Shown piece after piece: positions 1 to 7,771 of a DNA stretch of 22,775 nucleotides. Numbering within the stretch: the stretch's first letter is position 1; the number at the start of each line of letters is the position of its first letter. The translations under genes and the position numbers were made by a program. The notes beneath the pieces are model-generated. The model saw only the letters and a program-made list of their open reading frames with translations. It was not told where the DNA came from and made no database searches. Origin of the DNA: a bacterium (GTDB lineage Bacteria > Patescibacteria > ABY1 > BM507 > VMTK01); the NCBI GenBank assembly GCA_030641105.1, contig DAOWHZ010000002.1, forward strand, positions 1-22,775, in the 5' to 3' direction.

Positions 1-2
1 CA

Positions 3-248
3 CTTTCTCTATTATTAATTCCATATCTACTCTTCCTATTTCTCTGGCTGATTTTCAGCATAGTGGCTGTTTATCATATGATGAAATTCGGTTTTAAGAA
101 TTTCACCACCTTTTTTACCACCTTTATTTTTATCGGAGTTGCAATTTTAATGCTAATGACTACTTATGATTTTATAAGCCAGATTGACTGGCAAACGCGG
201 GTTACAATACTTGAGAACGCGTTTAAGATGAATTTGCCTTTTAAATAA
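3..248 (+). CDS. Membrane protein, C-terminal part (5' end outside window)
   Basis: The reading frame is open from the window edge to a TAA at 246-248, so the first in-frame GTG at 63 is probably internal. The visible 81 residues hold two hydrophobic segments, one of about 20 residues rich in Leu, Ile and Phe at the very start, and a second around FFTTFIFIGVAILMLMTT, then a short amphipathic tail ending MNLPFK. I do not recognise the family. It is followed after 36 bp by the PH-domain protein on the same strand, so the two may be co-transcribed. Confidence 0.55.
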   Translation, partial: LSLLLIPYLLFLFLWLIFSIVAVYHMMKFGFKNFTTFFTTFIFIGVAILMLMTTYDFISQIDWQTRVTILENAFKMNLPFK

Positions 249-281
249 ATCTAAAATCTTCAATCTTAAATCTAAAATTAT
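247..281. repeat. Short-period AATCTAAA-type repeat
   Basis: Intergenic DNA made of imperfect 7-8 bp units (ATCTAAA, ATCTTCA, ATCTTAA, ATCTAAA). It fills the whole gap between two plus-strand genes. The same style of short-period repeat recurs with other unit sequences elsewhere in the window, usually as inverted pairs; here only one arm is seen. Confidence 0.5.
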
Positions 282-284
282 TTT

Positions 285-836
285 ATGTTATCAATTTACC
301 GTTTGCCAAATAAAATAAAAAATGAAAAAATTGTCAAAGTCCTAAGGCGAGATCTGTTTATTTTGGTTAAAAAAATTATTTTCTCCAGCATATTATTAAT
401 TTTACCTTTAACATTTTTTGGAATTGCGCTGGAAATGTATCCGGATTTGCTTAAAGGACAAATTTCTTATCCTTTTGTTTTATTACTGAGCAGCGCTTAT
501 TATATTTTTATTTGGCTTTTTTTCTTTTTTTCTTTTATTGATTATTACCTTGATGTCTGGATTATTACTAATGAACGGATTATTGATGTGCAGCAAAAAG
601 GATTTTTTTCAAGGGTAATTGCCGAACAAAGATTATATCGCATACAAGATGTTGTTAGTGAAGTGCATGGTTTTTTCCCAACTGTGCTTAAATACGGAGA
701 AGTGCACATTCAAACAGCAGGCGCAAGACAAAGATTTTTATTTCATCAAATTCCCCATCCAGAAAATGTAAGAAATGCAATTATTAAATTGGCCGAAAGA
801 AGTAAGGCACGCCATAATATTAAAGACAGCTTATAA
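285..836 (+). CDS. Bacterial PH-domain (bPH2/YdbS-like) membrane protein
   Basis: 183 residues. Two membrane segments at about residues 29-51 and 62-88 are followed by a cytoplasmic domain. That domain has the bPH2 pattern: YYLDVWIITNERIIDV, a basic QRLYRIQDV stretch, then a turn through KYGEVHIQTAG and a final FLFHQIPHPENVRNAI helix. This is the usual layout of membrane-anchored bacterial PH proteins; their molecular role is not well defined, perhaps membrane association or stress response. There is no Shine-Dalgarno before the ATG, only the AT-rich repeat. The family call rests on pattern recognition. Confidence 0.72.
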   Translation: MLSIYRLPNKIKNEKIVKVLRRDLFILVKKIIFSSILLILPLTFFGIALEMYPDLLKGQISYPFVLLLSSAYYIFIWLFFFFSFIDYYLDVWIITNERIIDVQQKGFFSRVIAEQRLYRIQDVVSEVHGFFPTVLKYGEVHIQTAGARQRFLFHQIPHPENVRNAIIKLAERSKARHNIKDSL

Positions 837-884
837 CCTATAAATTATGACTCGCGTTCAGTGTAATTATCGCAAGTAATAAGT

Positions 885-890
885 TATAAT
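885..890 (+). promoter_or_regulatory. -10 box of queA, probable leaderless start
   Basis: A perfect TATAAT ends five bases before the queA ATG at 896, so transcription would start at or next to the A of ATG. No Shine-Dalgarno exists. The -35 region at 17-18 bp upstream is weak (TGTAAT). The same geometry is seen before rnhB and the first permease gene. Confidence 0.6.
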
Positions 891-895
891 ACGCT

Positions 896-1960
896 ATGAA
901 GCTCAACGATTTTGATTATAATCTACCGAAGAATTTAATAGCGCAACAGCCGATTAAACCGCGAGACTATTCGCGGCTTTTGATTTTGAAGGCGACACGT
1001 CGACGTGTCGCCTTCAAAATGGAGCATAAGCATTTTTATAATATTGTTGATTATTTTAAAAAGGGCGATGTTTTAGTATTAAATAATTCTAAAGTTTTTC
1101 CAGCAAGGTTGATTGGCAAAAAAGTTGGTACAGGAGGAAAAATAGAGGTATTTTTACATCAAAAAATTCGTGGTAATTTATGGCAGTGCTTGCTTGGGGG
1201 ACATGTAAGAAAAGAAAGGCTGGGAATTGAATTTTGCTGCGGCTTAAAATGCAAAGTTGTTGAAGATAATAAAGACGGGACTTGGGATGTAAAATTTAAT
1301 AAAAGCGGCGAGCAGATGATGAAAATTGTAAATAAAATTGGCGGAACGCCATTGCCGCCGTATATAAAGCGCAAACACAAAAAGGAACATGATAAAACAA
1401 ATTATCAAACGATTTATGCTGATGATAAAAAAATTGGGTCTGTGGCGGCGCCAACTGCCGGATTTCATTTTACACCAAAATTAATAAAGAAATTAAAAGC
1501 CAAAGGAGTGCAGTTTGAATATGTTACTTTGCATGTGGGGCTGGGCACTTTTGCGCCGGTAAAAGTTGATGATATAACCAGGCATAAAATGCATGCTGAA
1601 TGGGTTGAGGTAAGAAAAAATGTGATAGAGAGAATTATTAAAGCAAAAAGGGAAGGCAGACGCATTATTGCGGTTGGTACAACATCTGTTAGAACTTTGG
1701 AAAGCGCAATAAAAAGCCACCCAGTGGCTCATAAGCCACTGGGTGGCTGCATGGGGTGGGTAGATATTTTTATTTATCCTCCGTTTAAATTCAAAATTAT
1801 TGATGCGATGATTACTAATTTTCATTTGCCTAAGTCAACATTATTGATGCTGGTATCAGCATTTGCCGGTAAGCATAATATTGATAAAGCATATAAGGAA
1901 GCGATTAAAAAGAAATATCGATTTTATAGTTATGGAGACGCTATGTTAATTATCGTTTAA
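896..1960 (+). CDS. queA: S-adenosylmethionine:tRNA ribosyltransferase-isomerase
   Basis: 354 residues, a complete QueA. The enzyme transfers and isomerises the ribosyl moiety of SAM onto preQ1-modified tRNA, making epoxyqueuosine. Family motifs are present in order: LVLNNSKVFPARL near residue 60, SVAAPTAGFHFTP, LHVGLGTFAPV followed by HKMHAEWVEV, IAVGTTSVRTLES, GWVDIFIYP and TNFHLPKSTLLMLVSAFAG near the end. Two stretches are unlike the family: residues 30-42 (ILKATRRRVAFKM) and 274-285 (SHPVAHKPLGG) are encoded by perfect inverted repeats, where relatives have short variable loops. The 3' end overlaps the convergent recQ gene by 11 bp. No other queuosine gene is in the window, so preQ1 supply is not explained here. 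Confidence 0.95.
   Translation: MKLNDFDYNLPKNLIAQQPIKPRDYSRLLILKATRRRVAFKMEHKHFYNIVDYFKKGDVLVLNNSKVFPARLIGKKVGTGGKIEVFLHQKIRGNLWQCLLGGHVRKERLGIEFCCGLKCKVVEDNKDGTWDVKFNKSGEQMMKIVNKIGGTPLPPYIKRKHKKEHDKTNYQTIYADDKKIGSVAAPTAGFHFTPKLIKKLKAKGVQFEYVTLHVGLGTFAPVKVDDITRHKMHAEWVEVRKNVIERIIKAKREGRRIIAVGTTSVRTLESAIKSHPVAHKPLGGCMGWVDIFIYPPFKFKIIDAMITNFHLPKSTLLMLVSAFAGKHNIDKAYKEAIKKKYRFYSYGDAMLIIV
983..1020. repeat. 38-bp perfect palindrome inside queA
   Basis: Two 19-base halves meet at 1001/1002 with no spacer; the core is GGCGACACGTC followed by GACGTGTCGCC, flanked by TTTTGAA and TTCAAAA. It is in frame and encodes residues 30-42 of QueA. The GC-rich core stands out from the AT-rich gene. Family members have a shorter loop here, so it reads as an in-frame palindrome insertion. 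Confidence 0.9.
1715..1748. repeat. Second inverted repeat inside queA (15-bp arms, CATA loop)
   Basis: The arms AGCCACCCAGTGGCT and AGCCACTGGGTGGCT are exact reverse complements around CATA. Each arm is itself a smaller palindrome (AGCCAC, 3 bp, GTGGCT), so the unit is doubly symmetric. It encodes residues about 274-285 of QueA, between the TTSVRTLES and GWVDIFIYP motifs, a variable loop in the family. Confidence 0.9.
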
Positions 1961-3665
1961 TCAGGCAATTATCGCATATTCCGCAAAGCCGGGAATCGCC
2001 ATCTTCAAAATAATCTAAAATAAATTTTTGCCTGCAGTTTAAATGATAAATATAACTTTCTAATTGATCTAATTTTTTGTAAGCACTTTTTAGTTTTTCT
2101 TTTAAGCCGACAAAATCTATTTTTACTTCGTCTTTGTTCACTCGCTTTAAAATGTTAATTTCCGTGCCGCGAAAAGGCGGATTATATTCCACGATTTTTT
2201 CATCAGATAACTTTCGCACTAAACGCATAAGCGATTCTTTTTTAACATTAATTATCTCTGCAATCTCTTCAAAATTAACCTGCCAGCCGTTTTCAAGCTC
2301 GTTACGGAATCGTTTTTGCAATTTACTTAAAATTTCACGCTGCACTTTAGCCCGTTCGTTTAATGAGTTAAAAGCAGCTGCAAAATCACTAATCAATTTT
2401 AAATACGCGTTGTTATTTTTTTCACGAGATCTGGCAATATAGCCCTCGCGCTCTAAAATTTTTAAAGCCGTGCCAATAGCCGTTTCCGGCACTGATTCTG
2501 ATAGCATTTCAGCTAATTCAGAATAAGTAATTAATATTATATCAGATTCATATTGAGTTAAAATTTCATAGATTTCCAAAATAATTTCCGGCAACGGGTT
2601 GTCGCCTTTAATAAAAAATTCCCGCAAATGCCTGTCACGCGGGCTATAAAGCATTAAGCAAAAACTTGGCTTGTTGTCACGGCCGGCCCGGCCCGCTTCT
2701 TGATAATAGGCCTCAATAGTGCCAGGCATATCATAATGTATTACAAATCTGATATCCGGTTTATCAATACCCAGGCCAAAAGCATTAGTAGCCACAATCA
2801 CTTTGGCCTTGCCGGACATAAAATTGTCCTGCACCCATTTTCTGTCACTTGGCTCCATGCCGGCATGATAGCTAACTGCTTTTATATCCTGCTCAAGTAA
2901 AAATTGCAATAAATCATCAACCCGTGCCCGCGTACTAACATAAATAATACCAGCTCTATCAGGCGCACTGTTAATCGCGTCAAGAACAAATTGGGGTTTA
3001 TGCGCATCATTGGCCCGGATTACGCCAAACTGCAAATTAGGCCGAGCAAAACCCGTGATTACTAACTTTGGATTTTTTAATCCTAACTGCTTCATAATAT
3101 CCTGCCTTACTTCTGGCGTTGCTGTGGCGGTTAAAGCCATTACTGGCGGACTGCCAATCTCGTTAATAGCATCGCGCAATTTAAGATAACTGGGCCGAAA
3201 ATCATGTCCCCATTGGCTAATGCAATGCGCCTCATCAATAGCAAATAAACTGACTTTAATATCAGATAGAGCTTGCATAAATTCCAAATTATAAAATCTT
3301 TCCGGAGCAATGTAGAGCAATTTGTATCGGCCTTTTTTTACGGCTTCTAATCTTTGATCAGTTTCAGCTAAAGAAATTGAGCTATTAACAAAAGTTGCTG
3401 GGATGCCGATTTGGTTTAAACTATCAACCTGATCTTTCATTAAAGCGATTAAAGGAGAGATTACTATTGTTACTCCGTCCAGCACTAAAGCCGGCAGTTG
3501 AAAGCATAATGACTTGCCTCCGCCAGTTGGCATAATTACCATTGTTGATTTATTAGCTAGAATATTATTAATCACTTGCTCTTGGCCCGGCCAGAATGAA
3601 TCAAAGCCATAATGTATTTTCAGGAGTTCTTTAAGTTGTTGTTTTTGTTTTGATGTATCTGGCAT
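1950..3665 (-). CDS. recQ: RecQ-family ATP-dependent DNA helicase
   Basis: 571 residues. A 3'-5' DNA helicase acting in recombination and fork repair. Walker A TGGGKS lies at residues 47-52 and the DEAH box at 144-147 within FAIDEAHCISQWGHDFRPSY; the aromatic-rich loop, the second helicase domain (GIIYVSTRARVDDL, SYHAGM, VATNAFGLGIDKPDIRFVIHYDMPG) and the QEAGRAGRD motif follow. A winged-helix-like segment lies at about 390-520. The zinc-type cysteines (HLNCRQKFILDYF, then CGICDNC) are at the extreme C-terminus, not before the winged helix as in E. coli RecQ, and there is no HRDC domain. No Shine-Dalgarno precedes the ATG. Confidence 0.93.
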   Translation of the reverse strand: MPDTSKQKQQLKELLKIHYGFDSFWPGQEQVINNILANKSTMVIMPTGGGKSLCFQLPALVLDGVTIVISPLIALMKDQVDSLNQIGIPATFVNSSISLAETDQRLEAVKKGRYKLLYIAPERFYNLEFMQALSDIKVSLFAIDEAHCISQWGHDFRPSYLKLRDAINEIGSPPVMALTATATPEVRQDIMKQLGLKNPKLVITGFARPNLQFGVIRANDAHKPQFVLDAINSAPDRAGIIYVSTRARVDDLLQFLLEQDIKAVSYHAGMEPSDRKWVQDNFMSGKAKVIVATNAFGLGIDKPDIRFVIHYDMPGTIEAYYQEAGRAGRDNKPSFCLMLYSPRDRHLREFFIKGDNPLPEIILEIYEILTQYESDIILITYSELAEMLSESVPETAIGTALKILEREGYIARSREKNNNAYLKLISDFAAAFNSLNERAKVQREILSKLQKRFRNELENGWQVNFEEIAEIINVKKESLMRLVRKLSDEKIVEYNPPFRGTEINILKRVNKDEVKIDFVGLKEKLKSAYKKLDQLESYIYHLNCRQKFILDYFEDGDSRLCGICDNCLIKR

Positions 3666-3716
3666 AATTTGACAAAAATGATTTAATCAATTAATTTAAG
3701 AGTAGCAAACATAAAT

Positions 3717-3722
3717 ATTATA
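3717..3722 (-). promoter_or_regulatory. Candidate -10 box of recQ
   Basis: On the minus strand a perfect TATAAT lies about 50 bp upstream of the recQ ATG, with AGGACA 17 bp further upstream as a poor -35. An alternative pair in the same stretch is TTGACT (3722-3727) with TACTCT. Which is used cannot be told from sequence. Confidence 0.35.
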
Positions 3723-3725
3723 GTC

Positions 3726-3747
3726 AAAAGGAGGACTTTGTCCTTTT
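3726..3747. promoter_or_regulatory. Hairpin in the recQ-pyrC intergenic region
   Basis: AAAAGGA and TCCTTTT form a 7-bp stem around an 8-base loop. It contains an AGGAGG that has no start codon in reach, while the real pyrC ribosome site lies 30 bp downstream. It could be a leader hairpin for pyrC or simply symmetric promoter DNA. Confidence 0.35.
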
Positions 3748-3781
3748 AAATTTTAATAATTTTAGGAAAGGAGGCACAAAC

Positions 3782-4876
3782 ATGTTGAGGCAAACAATTT
3801 TTCTTCCAGAAGTAATTATTGATTCTCATTGCCATGGGAGAGATCTAGAAGAACAGCACAAAACAACAATTGCGCAAACCTTGCTTGAAGCAGTAAAAGG
3901 GCTTATTAATATTACTGTATTTATGCCAAACACATATCCCGCTATCACTTCCACTGGAGTGATGTTTTCATATTTTGATCTCATTGATAGAGCAGTAAAA
4001 AAGCAAAACATTAAATTTAAGCAGTATATTTATTTTGGGCTTACTGACGAGAATTTTAATGAATGCGCGCAAGCTATTCAGTATTCCAGAGTTGTTGGCA
4101 TAAAAGTATATCCCAAAAGCAAAAGCGGCAAAACCGTCACGACAGGATCCGTCGGGGTTGTAAATGAAAATACTATTTTATCCGCAATGGGATTAGTAAG
4201 GTCTATGGGAAAAGTTCTAGCTGTACATTGCGATGATCCGGAAATTATCGCCAAAGAAAGAAATGCTATTCGGGCTGAAGTTGAATATGTAAAAAAAATA
4301 ATACGGCTCGCTCGTGAAGTTCCCGGCGTAAAAGTTATTATTTGCCATGTTTCTTGCAGGCAAAGCGCGGAATTAATTCTGGAAGCGCAAAGCCAAGGAA
4401 TACGGATTGCAATGGAGATAATGCCCCATTACCTTTGGTTTGATAGTGATGGAACTAATTGGAACCCTGAATTAAATCCCGTATTTTATCACTGTTATAA
4501 TAATCTTAGAGGCAGAGAGCATAGGGAATATTTAGTAAATTTGATTGCAAGTAAAAATCCTTTGATATGGGTTGCTTCTGATACTGCTTGCCATACTAAA
4601 GATGAAAAAATAGAAAAAAAATTAGGCGGGATTCCTTCTAATCAAGAAATGGTAGCGGTAGTTGTTACTCTTGCCTCACAATTGGGCTTATCAGATGGAC
4701 AAGTTGCGCGGCTACTGTCATGGAATATCAGCGAGTTTCTAAACATTCCTGTTAGTAGAAATTTAGTTGAATACAACTTGGAAAAAAGAATTGATACATT
4801 ACAGTACAATAATGGAAAAGTAGTAAATCCATGGAATGGATCAGAGCTTCTTTTCCCAATCCCTATTCAAAATTAA
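3782..4876 (+). CDS. pyrC: Dihydroorotase
   Basis: 364 residues. Catalyses the cyclisation of carbamoyl-aspartate to dihydroorotate, the third step of UMP synthesis. It resembles the E. coli-type PyrC: metal ligands in DSHCHGRD (H16, H18), MPNTYPAIT at 48-56, carboxylated lysine K108 in GIKVYP, H149 in AVHCDD, H189 in CHVS, and catalytic D267 with H271 in VASDTACH. The ribosome site AAAGGAGG is 8 bp before the ATG. It is convergent with the pyrimidine gene pyrK-pyrD, the next step of the pathway, and the two share a bidirectional terminator. Confidence 0.92.
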   Translation: MLRQTIFLPEVIIDSHCHGRDLEEQHKTTIAQTLLEAVKGLINITVFMPNTYPAITSTGVMFSYFDLIDRAVKKQNIKFKQYIYFGLTDENFNECAQAIQYSRVVGIKVYPKSKSGKTVTTGSVGVVNENTILSAMGLVRSMGKVLAVHCDDPEIIAKERNAIRAEVEYVKKIIRLAREVPGVKVIICHVSCRQSAELILEAQSQGIRIAMEIMPHYLWFDSDGTNWNPELNPVFYHCYNNLRGREHREYLVNLIASKNPLIWVASDTACHTKDEKIEKKLGGIPSNQEMVAVVVTLASQLGLSDGQVARLLSWNISEFLNIPVSRNLVEYNLEKRIDTLQYNNGKVVNPWNGSELLFPIPIQN

Positions 4877-4888
4877 CCCCTAAAAATT

Positions 4889-4932
4889 GAAAAAGGTCGA
4901 CTCATTATTTTTGAGCCGACCTTGTTTTTTTT
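4889..4932. terminator. Bidirectional terminator between pyrC and pyrKD
   Basis: Stem AAGGTCGACTC / GAGCCGACCTT (10 of 11 paired) with a 9-base T-rich loop. GTTTTTTTT follows on the plus strand and TTTTTCAATTTTT on the minus strand, so it can end both convergent transcripts. Confidence 0.85.
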
Positions 4933-4933
4933 A

Positions 4934-6688
4934 TTAGTCCACTACAAGCGAACCAACTAAATCCTGAACATGATTAATGTTATGTTTTTCTATATACTGC
5001 AATACTCCGTGATAAATTTCTGTGGCAAGACTTGGCTTAGCAAAACCTCCTGTGCCAAATTGTACTGCATTAGCGCCAACTAGAAAATATTTAATTGCGC
5101 CTTTAGCGTTAGTTATGCCTCCAACGCCGATAATTGGTATAGGCAATTTTGCTTTGTACAACAGATTGACTATTTTTAATCCTGCTGTCAGAATAGCTGG
5201 CCCTGACAAGCCGCCATAAACTCCGCCAAGCTTTGGCCGCCGTGTATTTATATCAACATCCATTCCCTCAATTGTATTAATTACTGAAATCGCATCCGCT
5301 CCAGCTTGGTATGCTGCTTGGGCAACCGCTACAATATCAGAAACCATTGGTGGAAATTTGACAATTATAAAAAGATTTGGCGCGGTTTGATAAATTGCTC
5401 TTACAACTTCAAATGTATCTTCTGGGAATTTGCCAATAATCCTGCTTTTTAAAATATTGGGGCAGGATACATTAACTTCTACAATTTTAATCCCCGCATT
5501 AGATAGCCGACTAGCTAACTCTGCATACTCTTTAGGACTAGATCCAGAAATATTTACGGCTAACGGCTTATCAAAAGCCAGCCACCGAGGCAATCTTTCT
5601 TTAATAAATTCATCAACCCCTGGATTTTCCAAGCCAATTGAATTAAGCATACCGCATGGCGTTTCACAGACTCTTGGCGCAGGATTTCCGACTTTTGGCA
5701 ATAAAGTAGTTCCCTTACTATCAAGCATGCCAATGTAGGTTGCATCATATTGCTCACTTTCAATGGCCTCAACATCAAGACAGCCGGAGGAGTTCATTAA
5801 AGGATAATCCAAAGTAAGTTTCTTGCCTTGTTGCCCGATTAACACAGTCTTCATGGGCTGATCCGTTATTCTACTTTGAGGCAATGAAATCCGAGCTTTG
5901 TCTGAAATTAGTTTATCCCAATCAACTTTCGCGGCATCAAAAACAGGCCCATCTTTACAAACATGCTTAACAGTACCATCGTTCATAAATACCGCACAGC
6001 CCTTGCAAGAACCGATACCGCAAGCCATAATCTCTTCAAGAAGAACTAAACATTTATTTCCACTTTTAGCAGTAATGCTTGCTACGCTTTTCAGCATAAG
6101 CTGAGGTCCGCAAGCAACAACAATAGATTCGCCTTTATCTTGCAAAAGCTCTTCTTTAAGCAAATCCGTAACAAAACCTATTCTTTCTCCTTCTGTATCA
6201 GTAATAATTTTAACTTCGCAACCATAATTTTCAAATTTTTTCATAGCCACGATTTGGGACAAATCATATGCCCCGAGTAAAACAGTAACGGATTTTCCCA
6301 AGCCGCGAAGTTTCTTAGCAAGAAGCATGAGCCCTACCGCGCCAATGCCCCCGCCAACCAAAATATATTTATTAATATTTTGATCAATTGGTATAGGCCT
6401 GCCTTTTGGGGACGAAACTTTAATTTTATTGCCTGACATCAACTTTGAATATAATTTTGTATTTTCTCCTACTACCTTAAAAAGAATAGAAGCGCTTTTT
6501 GTGTTCGCATCAAAGTCAGAAAAAGGCCGAGGCATAACTGACTGTTTATTAAGCGGCTCTAATACAACAAACTGTCCGGGTTTAATTTCAGGGTGATCTG
6601 ACCATAAAAATTTAATAAGAAAAATTCCTGAATTAACAGCGTATTCATAACATTGATCAATCACTACTTCAAATTCTGTTTTTTTCAT
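4934..6688 (-). CDS. pyrD: Fused dihydroorotate dehydrogenase: PyrK electron-transfer domain plus PyrD (class 1B)
   Basis: 584 residues. Oxidises dihydroorotate to orotate with NAD+ as acceptor. Residues 1-260 are PyrK: FAD-binding RPFSD at 54-58, NAD-binding GGGIGAVG at 112-119, and 2Fe-2S cysteines C223, C228, C231 and C244 in MACGIGSCKGCAVF and HVCKDG. Residues 280-584 are PyrD: NSSGCLD, catalytic C409 in NVSCPN, SVINT at 468-472, GGLSGPAI, and the FMN-phosphate loops GVGGI and VQFGTGG. In class 1B enzymes these are normally two proteins in a heterotetramer; here one reading frame covers both with no internal stop. The ribosome site AAAGGAGAAGG precedes the ATG. The pathway partner pyrC is convergent. 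Confidence 0.93.
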   Translation of the reverse strand: MKKTEFEVVIDQCYEYAVNSGIFLIKFLWSDHPEIKPGQFVVLEPLNKQSVMPRPFSDFDANTKSASILFKVVGENTKLYSKLMSGNKIKVSSPKGRPIPIDQNINKYILVGGGIGAVGLMLLAKKLRGLGKSVTVLLGAYDLSQIVAMKKFENYGCEVKIITDTEGERIGFVTDLLKEELLQDKGESIVVACGPQLMLKSVASITAKSGNKCLVLLEEIMACGIGSCKGCAVFMNDGTVKHVCKDGPVFDAAKVDWDKLISDKARISLPQSRITDQPMKTVLIGQQGKKLTLDYPLMNSSGCLDVEAIESEQYDATYIGMLDSKGTTLLPKVGNPAPRVCETPCGMLNSIGLENPGVDEFIKERLPRWLAFDKPLAVNISGSSPKEYAELASRLSNAGIKIVEVNVSCPNILKSRIIGKFPEDTFEVVRAIYQTAPNLFIIVKFPPMVSDIVAVAQAAYQAGADAISVINTIEGMDVDINTRRPKLGGVYGGLSGPAILTAGLKIVNLLYKAKLPIPIIGVGGITNAKGAIKYFLVGANAVQFGTGGFAKPSLATEIYHGVLQYIEKHNINHVQDLVGSLVVD

Positions 6689-6745
6689 ATCCCTTCTCCT
6701 TTATTTGCTAAAATGTTTAAAGAGCATAATTATTCTGTTTTGTTA

Positions 6746-6774
6746 ATATTAGACAATAAAATAAATTCTGTCAA
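6746..6774 (-). promoter_or_regulatory. Promoter of pyrKD
   Basis: On the minus strand TTGACA (6769-6774), a 17-bp spacer and TAATAT (6746-6751). It begins just after the folD terminator T-run, so pyrKD is transcribed separately from folD. Confidence 0.8.
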
Positions 6775-6776
6775 AT

Positions 6777-6801
6777 AAAAAACTCACCAATATTTAGTGA
6801 G
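6777..6801 (-). terminator. folD terminator
   Basis: On the minus strand CTCACTAA / TTGGTGAG forms an 8-bp stem with one G-T pair and a 3-base loop, followed by TTTTTT. It lies 26 bp after the folD stop. Confidence 0.85.
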
Positions 6802-6826
6802 ATTGTTTACTAATTAAATTTGCTGA

Positions 6827-7675
6827 TTACTTTCTATGTTTTCTCTTATATAATTCTAATGTATTCCTAAACGCCATGGCAATGGTCATTGGTCCGACTC
6901 CGCCAGGCACTGGCGTGATATAGCTAACTTTATTTTTAACATCTTCAAAATCAACATCACCACCAACTTTTTTACCCTTTTTGGTAATGCCAATATCAAT
7001 AATCACGGCGTCTTTTTTTATCATGTCTTTTTTAATAAATCCCGGTTTGCCAACTGCAGTAATTAAAACATCAGCTCTTTTGGTTTTATTAACTAAATCA
7101 TTATTATCAGTATAAACAATTTCTACTCTGGCTCCTTGGCACTCCAAAACTTTAGCCAAACTTTTACCAAAAATATCGGAATTACAAACTATGCAAATTT
7201 GTTTATTTTGTAACTGGCAATCAATACTTTTTAACATTTCTAAAACTACTTCAAAAATAGGCGGCATTACATGATGATGATCACAAGTTTTAAATAAAAT
7301 TTTCAAATTATCAGGATGAAAGCGATCAACATCTTTGGCCGGATTAATGGCTCTGATTATAGCGTCAGTCTTAAATCCCTCTGGCAAAGGCAGTTGCATT
7401 AATATTGCGTCAATTGTTTTGTCTTTATTCAGATGGTCAATTATATCTAAAATTTCTTGCTCGCTTATATTTTCCGGACACTTATACAAATGTGTATCAA
7501 TGCCTACTTTTTTAGCTTGCTGTTCTTTTAAGTTAACATAAAGTTCAGAATCTTCTCGCTCGCCAATTAAAATAATAGCTAAATTAGGCCTTAAGCCGTT
7601 TAGCTTAATTATTTCTTTAACAATATTATCTTTAATTTTCTCGGCTAATGCTTTGCCATTGATTATTTTAGGCAT
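6827..7675 (-). CDS. folD: Methylenetetrahydrofolate dehydrogenase / cyclohydrolase
   Basis: 282 residues, normal length. Interconverts 5,10-methylene-, methenyl- and 10-formyl-THF. The catalytic YVNLKEQQAKKVGI segment lies near residue 50; ILMQLPLP, KDVDRFHP and TPVPGGVGPMTIAM are also visible. The Rossmann motif is diverged: CIVCNSDIFGKSLAK where most FolD have VVGRSxIVGKP, and DVDRFHP where most have DVDGFHP, so cofactor preference could differ. No Shine-Dalgarno is seen, and the ATG lies 9 bp after the hairpin that ends the upstream unit; it may be leaderless or depend on read-through. GlyA, which feeds the same folate pool, is upstream on the strand. Confidence 0.93.
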   Translation of the reverse strand: MPKIINGKALAEKIKDNIVKEIIKLNGLRPNLAIILIGEREDSELYVNLKEQQAKKVGIDTHLYKCPENISEQEILDIIDHLNKDKTIDAILMQLPLPEGFKTDAIIRAINPAKDVDRFHPDNLKILFKTCDHHHVMPPIFEVVLEMLKSIDCQLQNKQICIVCNSDIFGKSLAKVLECQGARVEIVYTDNNDLVNKTKRADVLITAVGKPGFIKKDMIKKDAVIIDIGITKKGKKVGGDVDFEDVKNKVSYITPVPGGVGPMTIAMAFRNTLELYKRKHRK

Positions 7676-7680
7676 AGATA

Positions 7681-7711
7681 AAAATTAAGGCATCAGTTTA
7701 TCTGATGCCTT
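7681..7711 (-). terminator. Terminator upstream of folD
   Basis: AAGGCATCAG / CTGATGCCTT is a perfect 10-bp stem with a 5-base loop, followed on the minus strand by AATTTTTAT. It ends the transcript of the 67-residue gene and, unusually, its descending arm holds the last codons and stop of a tiny ORF. Confidence 0.8.
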
Positions 7712-7747
7712 GTTTGTTAAGATTGGAATTTGGGGACTGATTTCCAT
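7685..7747 (-). CDS. Possible 20-residue peptide ORF ending in a terminator stem
   Basis: ATG at 7747 is preceded by GAGGAGA at good spacing, and the frame reads MEISPQIPIL through DKLMP to a TAA at 7685-7687. The ORF follows the 67-residue gene by 24 bp on the same strand. Its last third is the terminator hairpin, so ribosomes reading it would cover the stem. It may be a real micropeptide, a translation-coupled control of termination into folD, or chance. Confidence 0.35.
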   Translation of the reverse strand: MEISPQIPILTNKASDKLMP

Positions 7748-7771
7748 GATTGTCTCCTCTTCTGTATCAAA

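Noticed and set aside
5430..5738. 102-codon ORF on the plus strand
   Set aside because: Antisense shadow of the PyrD domain, including its catalytic-cysteine region.
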